Shown in pieces: positions 1 through 5,202 of a stretch of DNA of 12,970 bases (within the stretch, counting starts at the first letter, position 1; each line of letters opens with the position of its first letter). The stretch is from positions 1 through 12,970 of the forward strand of contig JAZSQB010000056.1 of the NCBI GenBank assembly GCA_045537695.1. Direction: 5' to 3'. The position numbers were made by a program, and so were the translations under genes. A model generated the notes under the pieces. It had not been told where the DNA came from. It was given only the letters and a program-made list of their open reading frames with translations, and made no database searches. This DNA comes from RGIG2041 sp045537695 (GTDB lineage Bacteria > Bacillota > Clostridia > UBA1381 > UMGS1253).

Positions 1-72
1 ATTTCGACTTACAGAGGAGAAAAAGAATGCGAAAAATGCAAAAAGCAATCAAAATGTATTTATGCGCGATAA
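1..72 (+). pseudogene. Probable IS1182-type transposase fragment (3' scrap)
   Basis: The frame that is open at the window edge ends at a TAA at 70-72 and carries ECEKCKKQSKC, a C-x2-C-x5-C pattern. That spacing resembles the small zinc-knuckle-like motif of IS1182-group DDE transposases (typically a CxxCPxxxxC type). Those proteins normally run many residues beyond this motif, so the frame is probably cut short where the 101-bp repeat begins at 39. The identification rests on one short motif and the transposon-rich context. It could instead be the end of an unrelated cysteine-containing protein. Confidence 0.3.
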
Positions 73-139
73 CGCCGATGCGAATTTTCATGGGGTGCTT
101 AATCCTTTGATAACACAAGAGAACCGTCCCCATGTGTTT
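39..139. repeat. 101-bp direct repeat, left copy
   Basis: This stretch is identical, base for base, to 1851-1951. It begins CAAAAAGCAATC and ends with a 24-bp unit containing GAACCGTCCCCATGTG. The left copy joins a transposase-like frame to the interior of a phage minor capsid gene, so it marks a recombination or insertion junction. The open frame through it (peptide containing NADANFHG and ENRPHVF) is a by-product of the repeat rather than a real protein N-terminus. Confidence 0.95.
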
Positions 140-736
140 GCCGGGTATGGTAAGAGCGTAAGCGGTAAAGCGGTATACCAGGCACAACGGCATTATGATG
201 TATGGCGCAAGGGCATCGGCGCGGAAGATACACCGGAAACGCTTGCAAAATACTACGATATGAAGTATAATGATAAGGCGGAGTATGCGAGATTACAAAA
301 ATATGCCCTGACCATAAAAAATGGAGAATCATCTCCGTTGTTGAGTTATACGGAGTACAGAAAGTGCGCATCGCAGATTGAATCAGATTTGCTTGGACTA
401 AAAACAAGCACAGGAATTGTTATAAAAGATTATTCTGCGCATTTTGTATGCAGAACTATTGGGCGTAGTGGGGTTGTTATAGAAGAATACACAGAAGGTC
501 CTGCCATCGTTAATGTTACAGCATCCAAAGCGTATAAGAACAAAGCGGAAAAGGTTAATCGCAAAGGCGTTTCGATTGAACAGATTAAAGACGCGCTTTT
601 GCATGGCTCGATGGGAAAAACCCAAACTTCACCAAATGGAGAACAAAGTATAGTATTTATAGGACAAGAAGCTATGGTTGCTGTAAATCCGATCGACGGA
701 AGCTTAATTCAAACAAACCCGACAGTGAGGAGTTGA
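140..736 (+). pseudogene. Phage minor capsid / head morphogenesis protein, C-terminal fragment
   Basis: The frame from the end of the repeat to the TGA at 734-736 encodes about 198 residues. It starts AGYGKSVSGKAVYQAQRHYD and includes LAKYYDMKYND and, near the end, GVSIEQIKDAL and FIGQEAMVAVNPIDG. These segments resemble the C-terminal part of minor capsid proteins in clostridial siphophages, whose last domain has a conserved IGQ...VNPxTG ending. The N-terminal several hundred residues are missing. The upstream ATG at 62 lies in the repeat, so translation could produce a hybrid but not a native protein. The neighbours (a small phage gene, then a scaffold gene) match the usual head-gene order. 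Family assignment is from memory of such proteins. Confidence 0.6.
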
Positions 737-740
737 TTTT

Positions 741-950
741 ATGCTGATTATTTCAGAAGAAGACAGAGTCTTTTTAAAAACGCATGTAGAAAATGCAGAT
801 GCACTCATAGACGCCGGAAACGCTCGTGATTTACTCATAGAGTTAAATTATGTAATGCTACGAAAAGGATTTAAAAAAAATGGCTTCTATAACGATTTCG
901 GAAACAAAGCTCAGGCTGTACACGACAGAGTATATGAAGACAACAAATAG
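741..950 (+). CDS. Small phage-associated protein of unknown function
   Basis: A 69-residue protein starts at ATG 741, eight bases after a GAGGAG ribosome site (727-732) that overlaps the end of the capsid fragment. This spacing indicates translation as part of the phage head operon. The sequence is acidic and likely helical, with no cysteines, signal peptide or membrane segment. The pattern ISEEDRVFLKTHVENADAL followed by NDFGNKAQAVHDRVYEDN resembles short hypothetical proteins found next to minor capsid genes in clostridial prophages. It appears intact. Its function is not known, and the gene ends just before a terminator at 987-1016. Confidence 0.6.
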   Translation: MLIISEEDRVFLKTHVENADALIDAGNARDLLIELNYVMLRKGFKKNGFYNDFGNKAQAVHDRVYEDNK

Positions 951-986
951 ATTCTAAATGCAAAAGATGCAAAGTATATTTTAATC

Positions 987-1016
987 AAAAGCGCTTACAC
1001 TTGTAGGTGCTTTTTT
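987..1016 (+). terminator. Rho-independent terminator after the small phage gene
   Basis: AAAAGCGCTTACA pairs with TGTAGGTGCTTTT in a stem of up to 13 bp with two G-U pairs, followed by a run of six T. The right arm and tail (GTAGGTGCTTTTTT) recur at the terminator at 1556-1586. Confidence 0.75.
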
Positions 1017-1311
1017 CGTGCCATAACGCACCCGGCACGCCTCTCAACGATGCGGACCACGCCGGGTCTTAAATTTCAGCCGGAGGGGGCATGTTGGCTG
1101 GCTTGCTCCCTCACATAATTTTACCGCTGACCGATACGCGGTGTACAAATGGTCGGGTTGTTAGCTAATTGGGGTATGCGTTTTCGGATGCATACTTGGC
1201 AGAGTTGTTTCGGCGGCTCTGCTTTGGAAAGCGTTTGACAGTAAACCATACAAAGCGTATGCGCTGAGGTCAAGCGCTATTTTTGTAAATTAACGTATAG
1301 GAGCAAATCAT
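1017..1311 (+). other. Non-coding, hairpin-rich prophage intergenic region
   Basis: No convincing gene is visible in this stretch. It contains four successive stem-loops: ACCCGGC/GCCGGGT (1030-1036 with 1061-1067), GAGGGGGCA/TGCTCCCTC (1083-1091 with 1104-1112, one G-U), GTATGC/GCATAC (1174-1179 with 1190-1195) and GCAGAG/CTCTGC (1199-1204 with 1217-1222). A perfect TTGACA at 1235-1240 is followed 17 bp later by a poor TATGCG, so promoter activity before the next gene is only a possibility. The region could be a structured RNA or the long leader of the next gene. Confidence 0.45.
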
Positions 1312-1515
1312 ATGAAATGTCCGTACAACCGAAAAAAAGAAACACAAATACTGCAATGGACGCAAGAACCGGACGAGAACAACGAAACGGTCTTGAAAAG
1401 TGGCGAGCAAATTACCACAACAACCTTTGAACTTATGGAGTGCACGCGCGAACAATGCGGTGCATTTCACAACGGGCGTTGCTGCTATGCGAGCGTAAGT
1501 ATGGATAATATGTAA
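1312..1515 (+). CDS. Small cysteine-containing phage protein
   Basis: A 67-residue protein starts at ATG 1312 behind GGAG (in ATAGGAGCAAATC). It begins MKCPYNRKKE and ends with a cysteine cluster (CTREQCGAFHNGRCCYAS), giving five cysteines in total. A metal-binding knuckle is possible but not shown. Small MKCPY-type proteins with an ECGAW/F-DGRC-like end occur between the minor capsid and scaffold genes of clostridial phages, which fits this position. The gene lies between two terminators (987-1016 and 1556-1586), so it may be an independently expressed cassette (moron-like). Function unknown. Confidence 0.55.
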   Translation: MKCPYNRKKETQILQWTQEPDENNETVLKSGEQITTTTFELMECTREQCGAFHNGRCCYASVSMDNM

Positions 1516-1529
1516 GGAGGTACACACAA

Positions 1530-1556
1530 ATGCATAAATGGCGTTTTCCGCCGTAG
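1530..1556 (+). CDS. Possible 8-codon mini-ORF with strong ribosome site
   Basis: Just after the previous gene, AAGGAGG (1514-1520) is followed by ATG at 1530 and the frame MHKWRFPP, ending in TAG at 1554-1556, the first bases of the terminator stem. The ribosome site is strong and well enough placed to act, but eight codons may be only a remnant. It could be a truncated gene start or a leader-type peptide whose translation affects the hairpin. Confidence 0.25.
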   Translation: MHKWRFPP

Positions 1557-1586
1557 CACTTATGGAAATTCCGTAGGTGCTTTTTT
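1556..1586 (+). terminator. Rho-independent terminator before the scaffold gene
   Basis: GCACTTATGG pairs with CCGTAGGTGC (10 bp, two G-U) and is followed by TTTTTT. It shares its right arm and tail with the terminator at 987-1016, suggesting duplication or recombination between them. Confidence 0.75.
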
Positions 1587-1689
1587 ATTGCCCTGAACAC
1601 GGCATATAAACTGTTTACACTACCCTTGCGGAATGGGATATAAACTTTCGCTGCCTGCGGTGACACCGCATATAAAAACGGAGGTAATT

Positions 1690-1884
1690 ATGGGATTTTT
1701 AAAAGTAATCCTTGGGGATATGTACGAAAGTTTCGCAGAGAAAATCAGCAGCTACAATGCGGCCAATCCGGATAAAGCCGTAAAGCTTGCGAACCTCTCT
1801 ACCGGAGAATATGTCAGCAAAGAAAAGCACGAAGGCACCGTCGCTGAGTACAAAAAGCAATCAAAATGTATTTATGCGCGATAA
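1690..1884 (+). pseudogene. Phage scaffolding protein (GP20 family), N-terminal fragment
   Basis: ATG 1690 follows GGAGGT (1680-1685). The first 54 or so residues (MGFLKVILGDMYESFAEKI, then KAVKLANLSTGEYVSKEKH) match the N-terminal pattern of GP20-type minor structural/scaffold proteins, in which a short amphipathic start is followed by KLANLxxGEYVSK. Native proteins are far longer and mostly coiled coil. Here the frame runs into the 101-bp repeat at 1851 and stops after SKCIYAR at 1884. The gene is therefore truncated, and the major capsid gene expected downstream is absent. Confidence 0.7.
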
Positions 1885-1951
1885 CGCCGATGCGAATTTT
1901 CATGGGGTGCTTAATCCTTTGATAACACAAGAGAACCGTCCCCATGTGTTT
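1851..1951. repeat. 101-bp direct repeat, right copy
   Basis: Identical to 39-139. This copy cuts the scaffold gene and is followed by two further copies of its terminal 24-bp unit. Together the two copies bracket a 1711-bp phage segment (140-1850). Confidence 0.95.
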
Positions 1952-2014
1952 CTGTGCAAGAGAACCGTCCCCATGTGTTTCCATGTGTTTCAAGAGAACC
2001 GTCCCCATGTGTTT
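1928..2014. repeat. Cluster of three 24-bp units with GAACCGTCCCCATGTG core
   Basis: Identical 24-bp units lie at 1928-1951, 1957-1980 and 1991-2014, with a partial copy (CCATGTGTTT) at 1981-1990. A fourth full copy ends the left 101-bp repeat (116-139). Read on either strand the units stay open (peptides such as ENRPHVF and KHMGTVLL), which creates spurious reading frames. The core, or its complement CACATGGGGACGGTTC, resembles dispersed short repeats I recall from many Firmicutes genomes, possibly spread by a REP-associated transposase. That link is recollection, not shown here. Confidence 0.85.
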
Positions 2015-2445
2015 CTTTTCTGCAAACTGATAGAACAATTGCACAATCGGGAATATTTTATCATTTATCGCAATCACCCTGTTTTTGCCCGCCTCAGTCT
2101 TTATACCGCCTATCATATACCTTTCATCCAAAAAGATATTTTCTTTCAATACAGTGGAAATTTCGCCGTATCTCATGCCGGTATAAATCATTATTAAAAT
2201 AAATCCGGCAAAAACCTTGCCTGCCATATATGCAACAAAGAGCTTTGAGATTTCATCCGGATAAAATGCGTCTTTCTTTGATGCTTCAAGAGGTGGCAAT
2301 TCGATGTGTTCGGCGTAATTTACTTTGCAGAATTCGTTTATTATCGCATAGTCAAAGACTTTGTTGAGCAGTACTTTGATGTCTTGTTTTGGATAATACG
2401 CGCAGGGCAAGCATCCACAACGCGTTGCATATCTACGACCTTTAT
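2015..2445 (-). pseudogene. Tyrosine recombinase (phage integrase) fragment, frameshifted
   Basis: On the - strand this encodes the core-binding end and start of the catalytic domain of a tyrosine integrase. It includes DIKVLLNKVFDYAI, then FILIMIYTGMRYGEI with the first catalytic arginine, and GGIKTEAGKNRVI with the beta-hairpin lysine. The HxxR box and the tyrosine nucleophile are missing because the gene is replaced by the 24-bp repeats at 2014. Upstream the family-like sequence (IKVVDMQRVVDAC) is in another frame, so a one-base shift lies near 2400-2412. The N-terminal domain is replaced at about 2445 by an IS30 fragment. The protein cannot be active. Confidence 0.8.
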
Positions 2446-2603
2446 TTAGTCCATATATTTAAAATATCGTACATATGTGTTCGATTGCGCTTTAGCTCTC
2501 TTGAAACTGTGCTGACATTTCTTCCAATCAGTTTTGCTATTTTTCGATAACCGTATCCTTTTAAATAATATTCCTGTAGACAACAACATTCTTCTGTGGT
2601 AAG
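2442..2603 (-). pseudogene. IS30-family transposase, N-terminal HTH fragment
   Basis: The - strand frame reads LTTEECCCLQEYYLKGYGYR then KIAKLIGRNVSTVSRELKRN. This is the typical IS30 N-terminus with its helix-turn-helix (LTxEER...G.S.R.IA..LGRS.STISREL.RN). The codon before LTTEE is a TAG stop, and the frame ends at a TAA at 2444-2442, fused to integrase sequence. The DDE catalytic core is absent, so this is a relic with no start and no activity. Confidence 0.75.
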
Positions 2604-2662
2604 CTATTTATAGTCCCTATGTATGTAGCTTATTGTGTGGAGACTTTTTTGGGGGGAAGATT

Positions 2663-2887
2663 ATGGAAATCAAAAACGGAATTTATAAGCATTATAAAGG
2701 GAAGTATTATGTGTATATCGGCATTGCAAAGCATTCCGAAACCTTGGAGCCGATGGTGATGTATCGCGCACTCTACGGTGCAGGTGAATTCTGGGTGCGT
2801 CCGCTGTCGATGTGGAACGATATGGTGACGGTGCACGGCAAGCGTGTGCCGCGGTTTGAGCACATCGGTGATACGGAATTAAAGTGA
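2663..2887 (+). CDS. DUF1653 family protein
   Basis: A 74-residue cytosolic protein starts at ATG 2663, three bases after GGGGGGAAGA (2651-2660). Its sequence fits DUF1653: MEIKNGIYKHYKGKYYVYIG, then LEPMVMYRALYG, then EFWVRPLSMWNDMV and a closing RVPRFEHIG. Members are small beta-rich proteins of unknown biochemical role, often near metabolic or hydrolase genes. The length is normal and the gene appears intact. Its stop lies inside the ribosome site of the next gene (nagZ-like), so the two are probably co-transcribed. It is the first intact gene after the mobile-element debris. No clear promoter was found in the preceding 60 bases. Confidence 0.85.
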   Translation: MEIKNGIYKHYKGKYYVYIGIAKHSETLEPMVMYRALYGAGEFWVRPLSMWNDMVTVHGKRVPRFEHIGDTELK

Positions 2888-2897
2888 GGTATAAAGG

Positions 2898-4058
2898 ATG
2901 AAAAAATATATTGCACTCTGTATGGCGACGCTGCTTTTTATACTGTCAGGTTGCGGTGCAGTGCCGGACAAGCAGGATATAGCTTTGCCGCCGGTGCGGC
3001 AGGCGCCGACGGCGGAAGTGCGCGCTGAAGAGATGGTGGCTGAGATGACGGTGGCGGAAATGCTCTATCAGATGTTTTTTGTCACGCCAGAAGCCATTAC
3101 GGGTGTCGGGCGGGTGGTTGCCGCCGGTGAAGGCACAAAAAATGCGCTTGCAGCGTATCCGGTCGGCGGCCTGATTTACTTTGCGCAGAATTTTAAAAGC
3201 AGAGAACAAACGGCAGAGATGCTTAAAAATGCGCAGAGCTATGCGAAAATACCGCTGTTTTTCGGCGTGGATGAAGAGGGCGGCAAGGTGGCGCGTCTGG
3301 GTAGCAATCCGGCGATGGGCGTTACAAAGCATCCGCCGATGCAACAAATCGGCAAAAGCGGCGATGTAACTAAGGCATACGCCGTCGGCGAAACACTTGC
3401 AAAGGATTTGTCGGCGCTCGGCTTTAATGTGGATTTTGCGCCGGATGCGGACGTTTTGATTTATACGGAAAATTTGGAAATCGGCGACCGTTCCTTCGGT
3501 ACGGATCCGGAACTGGTGTCCGTGATGGTTTCGAATGTCGTTAAAGGCATGGAGGAAAACGGTGTCAGTGCGACGCTGAAGCATTTTCCGGGGCACGGCA
3601 GCACCTATACCAATTCGCATAACGGCTATGCCGAGAGCAAACGCACTATAGATGAATTGCGCAGCGCAGAGCTTTTGCCGTTTCAAAGCGGTATCGCCGC
3701 CGGTGCGGATTTTATTATGGTTTCGCATATGACGCTAATAAATGCCGCCAAGGAGAAGGTCCCGTGCTCTGTTTCCAGAGAAGTGATTACAGATTTATTG
3801 AAAGAAGAACTGGGCTATAAGGGCATAGTGATTACGGATGCGCTCAATATGGGCGCGGTGACGGAGATGTATTCTGCCGGTGCAGCCGCGGTAAAAGCGG
3901 TGCAGGCAGGCACGGATATGCTACTCATGCCGGCAGATTTCAAGGCGGCACACGCAGCACTTTTGCAGGCGGTGGAAAGTGGCGAAGTCCCGCAATCGCG
4001 CATCGAGGAAAGTGTGCGGAAAATATTGCAATTAAAAATGGAAAAAGGATTGTTGTAA
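2898..4058 (+). CDS. nagZ: Beta-N-acetylhexosaminidase (glycoside hydrolase family 3), lipoprotein
   Basis: This 386-residue family 3 glycoside hydrolase is predicted to remove terminal beta-N-acetylglucosamine from peptidoglycan fragments or other glycans. The N-terminus has two lysines, a hydrophobic core and the lipobox LSGC with Cys19, so it should be a membrane-anchored lipoprotein on the outer face, unlike the cytosolic NagZ of Gram-negatives. The TIM-barrel motifs include GVDEEGG (about 123-129), KHFPGHG (228-234, the catalytic His-containing loop) and VITDALNMGA with the likely nucleophile Asp314. The start ATG 2898 follows GAGG (2886-2889) by eight bases. It is linked to the DUF1653 gene. 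Similar Bacillota enzymes act in cell-wall recycling. The length fits a one-domain enzyme. The gene symbol is by family similarity. Confidence 0.9.
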   Translation: MKKYIALCMATLLFILSGCGAVPDKQDIALPPVRQAPTAEVRAEEMVAEMTVAEMLYQMFFVTPEAITGVGRVVAAGEGTKNALAAYPVGGLIYFAQNFKSREQTAEMLKNAQSYAKIPLFFGVDEEGGKVARLGSNPAMGVTKHPPMQQIGKSGDVTKAYAVGETLAKDLSALGFNVDFAPDADVLIYTENLEIGDRSFGTDPELVSVMVSNVVKGMEENGVSATLKHFPGHGSTYTNSHNGYAESKRTIDELRSAELLPFQSGIAAGADFIMVSHMTLINAAKEKVPCSVSREVITDLLKEELGYKGIVITDALNMGAVTEMYSAGAAAVKAVQAGTDMLLMPADFKAAHAALLQAVESGEVPQSRIEESVRKILQLKMEKGLL

Positions 4059-4063
4059 TCAAC

Positions 4064-4135
4064 GGGCGGGCGTGGAAATCCGCCCCTACAGCTTTATTGG
4101 AATGTTATTGTAGGGGAGGGCCTCTGCGCCCTCCC
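4064..4135. repeat. Pair of REP-like GC-rich palindromes, head to head
   Basis: The first palindrome is GGGCGG (4064-4069) with CCGCCC (4080-4085), followed by CCCCTACA ending at 4090. The second is GGGAGGGC (4114-4121) with GCCCTCCC (4128-4135), preceded by TGTAGGGG from 4109. The CCCCTACA and TGTAGGGG flanks are inverted relative to each other. A related palindrome lies at 10376-10397. No coding is seen here. Confidence 0.7.
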
Positions 4136-4137
4136 GC

Positions 4138-4161
4138 AAGAACCCCTTGGGTTCTTTTTTT
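4138..4161 (+). terminator. Rho-independent terminator after the nagZ-like gene
   Basis: AAGAACCC (4138-4145) pairs with GGGTTCTT (4149-4156) and runs straight into further T residues. It separates the hydrolase transcript from the LysR promoter. Confidence 0.85.
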
Positions 4162-4176
4162 ATGCGCAAAATACTA

Positions 4177-4205
4177 TTGCACAGACGGATGGAATGTGAT
4201 ATAAT
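4177..4205 (+). promoter_or_regulatory. Sigma-A promoter of the LysR gene
   Basis: TTGCAC (4177-4182), a 17-bp spacer and a perfect TATAAT (4200-4205). Transcription should begin near 4212, just before the palindrome at 4231-4248. This promoter probably drives the LysR, GTPase-ribonuclease and dus genes. Confidence 0.8.
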
Positions 4206-4230
4206 TAATTATATATTTATTTTTGGAAAC

Positions 4231-4248
4231 TATAGTTTTATAACTATA
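4231..4248. promoter_or_regulatory. Palindromic operator, likely LysR autoregulatory site
   Basis: TATAGTT and AACTATA form a perfect 7-bp inverted repeat with a TTAT spacer. It lies between the predicted transcription start and the start codon, where a bound regulator would block its own transcription. LysR proteins commonly bind AT-rich dyads of this kind. Direct binding is an inference. Confidence 0.55.
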
Positions 4249-4263
4249 AATGAGGTGATGGGC

Positions 4264-5190
4264 TTGTTTAAAAACAGAGCATATGTGTTGGAAGTATATA
4301 AAGCGCAGAGCTTTTCGGCGGCGGCGAAGAATCTTTATATCTCGCAGCCGTCCTTGAGTGCGAGCATCAAGCGCATTGAGGACAAAGCGTGTGCACCGCT
4401 GTTTAACCGCGCAACCTCGCCGATTACGCTGACGGATATTGGGGAAGAATACGTTCGCTGTGCACACGAGATGGACAAAATCGAAGACGGATTTCAAAGC
4501 TTTGTGCATGATAGCTTAAATCTGATCCGCGGCGAAGTTAAAATCGGGGGCAGTAGTTTATTCTCTTCCTACATTATGCCGCCGGTGATTTCTACATTTA
4601 ACGCGAAGTATCCAAACATCGAGCTGACGATTTATGAGGGCGGTTCGAAGCATCTTTTATCGCTTTTGCTGGACGGCGAGCTCGATATTGTACTCGACAA
4701 CAACCTGATTGTGAATGAAAATGTGTATTCGCAGGTGTATATGCCGGAAACGCTTTTGCTTGCAGTGCCGAAGAATCTTTACTATGATGCGCGCTGTGCG
4801 CTCACGGTGGGGGATGTGAAAAACGGAAGGCACTGCGAAGCGGATGCGCCGTGCGCGGAATTGGAAGATTTTTCGGCGCTGCCGTTTATCTTCTTAAAGC
4901 AGGAAAATGATACGGGCAAGCGCGCGATGCAGCTCTGCAAAAAGCACGGCTTTACGCCGAATGTGCTTTTTGCGCTTGATCAGCAGGTGACGGCGTATAA
5001 CATCACGTGTACGGGGATGGGCGCAAGCTTCGTGTCCGATACGCTGATTCAGCATCTGCACGAGGTGCCGAATGTGTTTTACTATAAGCTCTCGGACGAA
5101 GAAATTTACAGAGATTTATATTTTTACCTTAAAAACCACCGTTATATGAGCACGGCTTGTCGGACATTTATCGACAGCGCGCTTCAGTAA
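4264..5190 (+). CDS. LysR-type transcriptional regulator
   Basis: From the TTG at 4264 this gives 308 residues, the usual LysR length. The TTG is preferred because GAGGTG (4252-4257) is six bases upstream; the in-frame ATG 4258 directly abuts that site. A longer frame upstream would cross the promoter. The N-terminal winged helix-turn-helix runs from about residue 3 to 60, with SFSAAAKNLYISQPSLSASI (16-35) as the recognition region. It is followed by the linker helix and a substrate-binding-like effector domain containing GEVKIGGSSLFSSYIMPPVI and GELDIVLDNN. The effector is unknown. The gene lies 12 bp before the GTPase-ribonuclease fusion and is probably in the same transcript, so the regulator may control itself and the two translation-related genes. 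Confidence 0.9.
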   Translation: MFKNRAYVLEVYKAQSFSAAAKNLYISQPSLSASIKRIEDKACAPLFNRATSPITLTDIGEEYVRCAHEMDKIEDGFQSFVHDSLNLIRGEVKIGGSSLFSSYIMPPVISTFNAKYPNIELTIYEGGSKHLLSLLLDGELDIVLDNNLIVNENVYSQVYMPETLLLAVPKNLYYDARCALTVGDVKNGRHCEADAPCAELEDFSALPFIFLKQENDTGKRAMQLCKKHGFTPNVLFALDQQVTAYNITCTGMGASFVSDTLIQHLHEVPNVFYYKLSDEEIYRDLYFYLKNHRYMSTACRTFIDSALQ

Positions 5191-5202
5191 AGGAGAACGG
5201 GA

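Noticed and set aside
1928..2014. CRISPR array
   Set aside because: Only three units, gaps of 5 and 10 bp, one gap being a partial unit, and no cas genes nearby.
1787..2202. Small hypothetical proteins reading through the 24-bp repeats on the + strand
   Set aside because: They start inside the truncated scaffold frame or the repeats, have no ribosome sites, and consist of repeat-derived peptides followed by antisense integrase sequence.
2946..3728. 260-residue open frame antisense to the nagZ-like gene
   Set aside because: It is arginine- and histidine-rich, has no ribosome site, and mirrors a well-supported GH3 gene; it is a codon-usage shadow.
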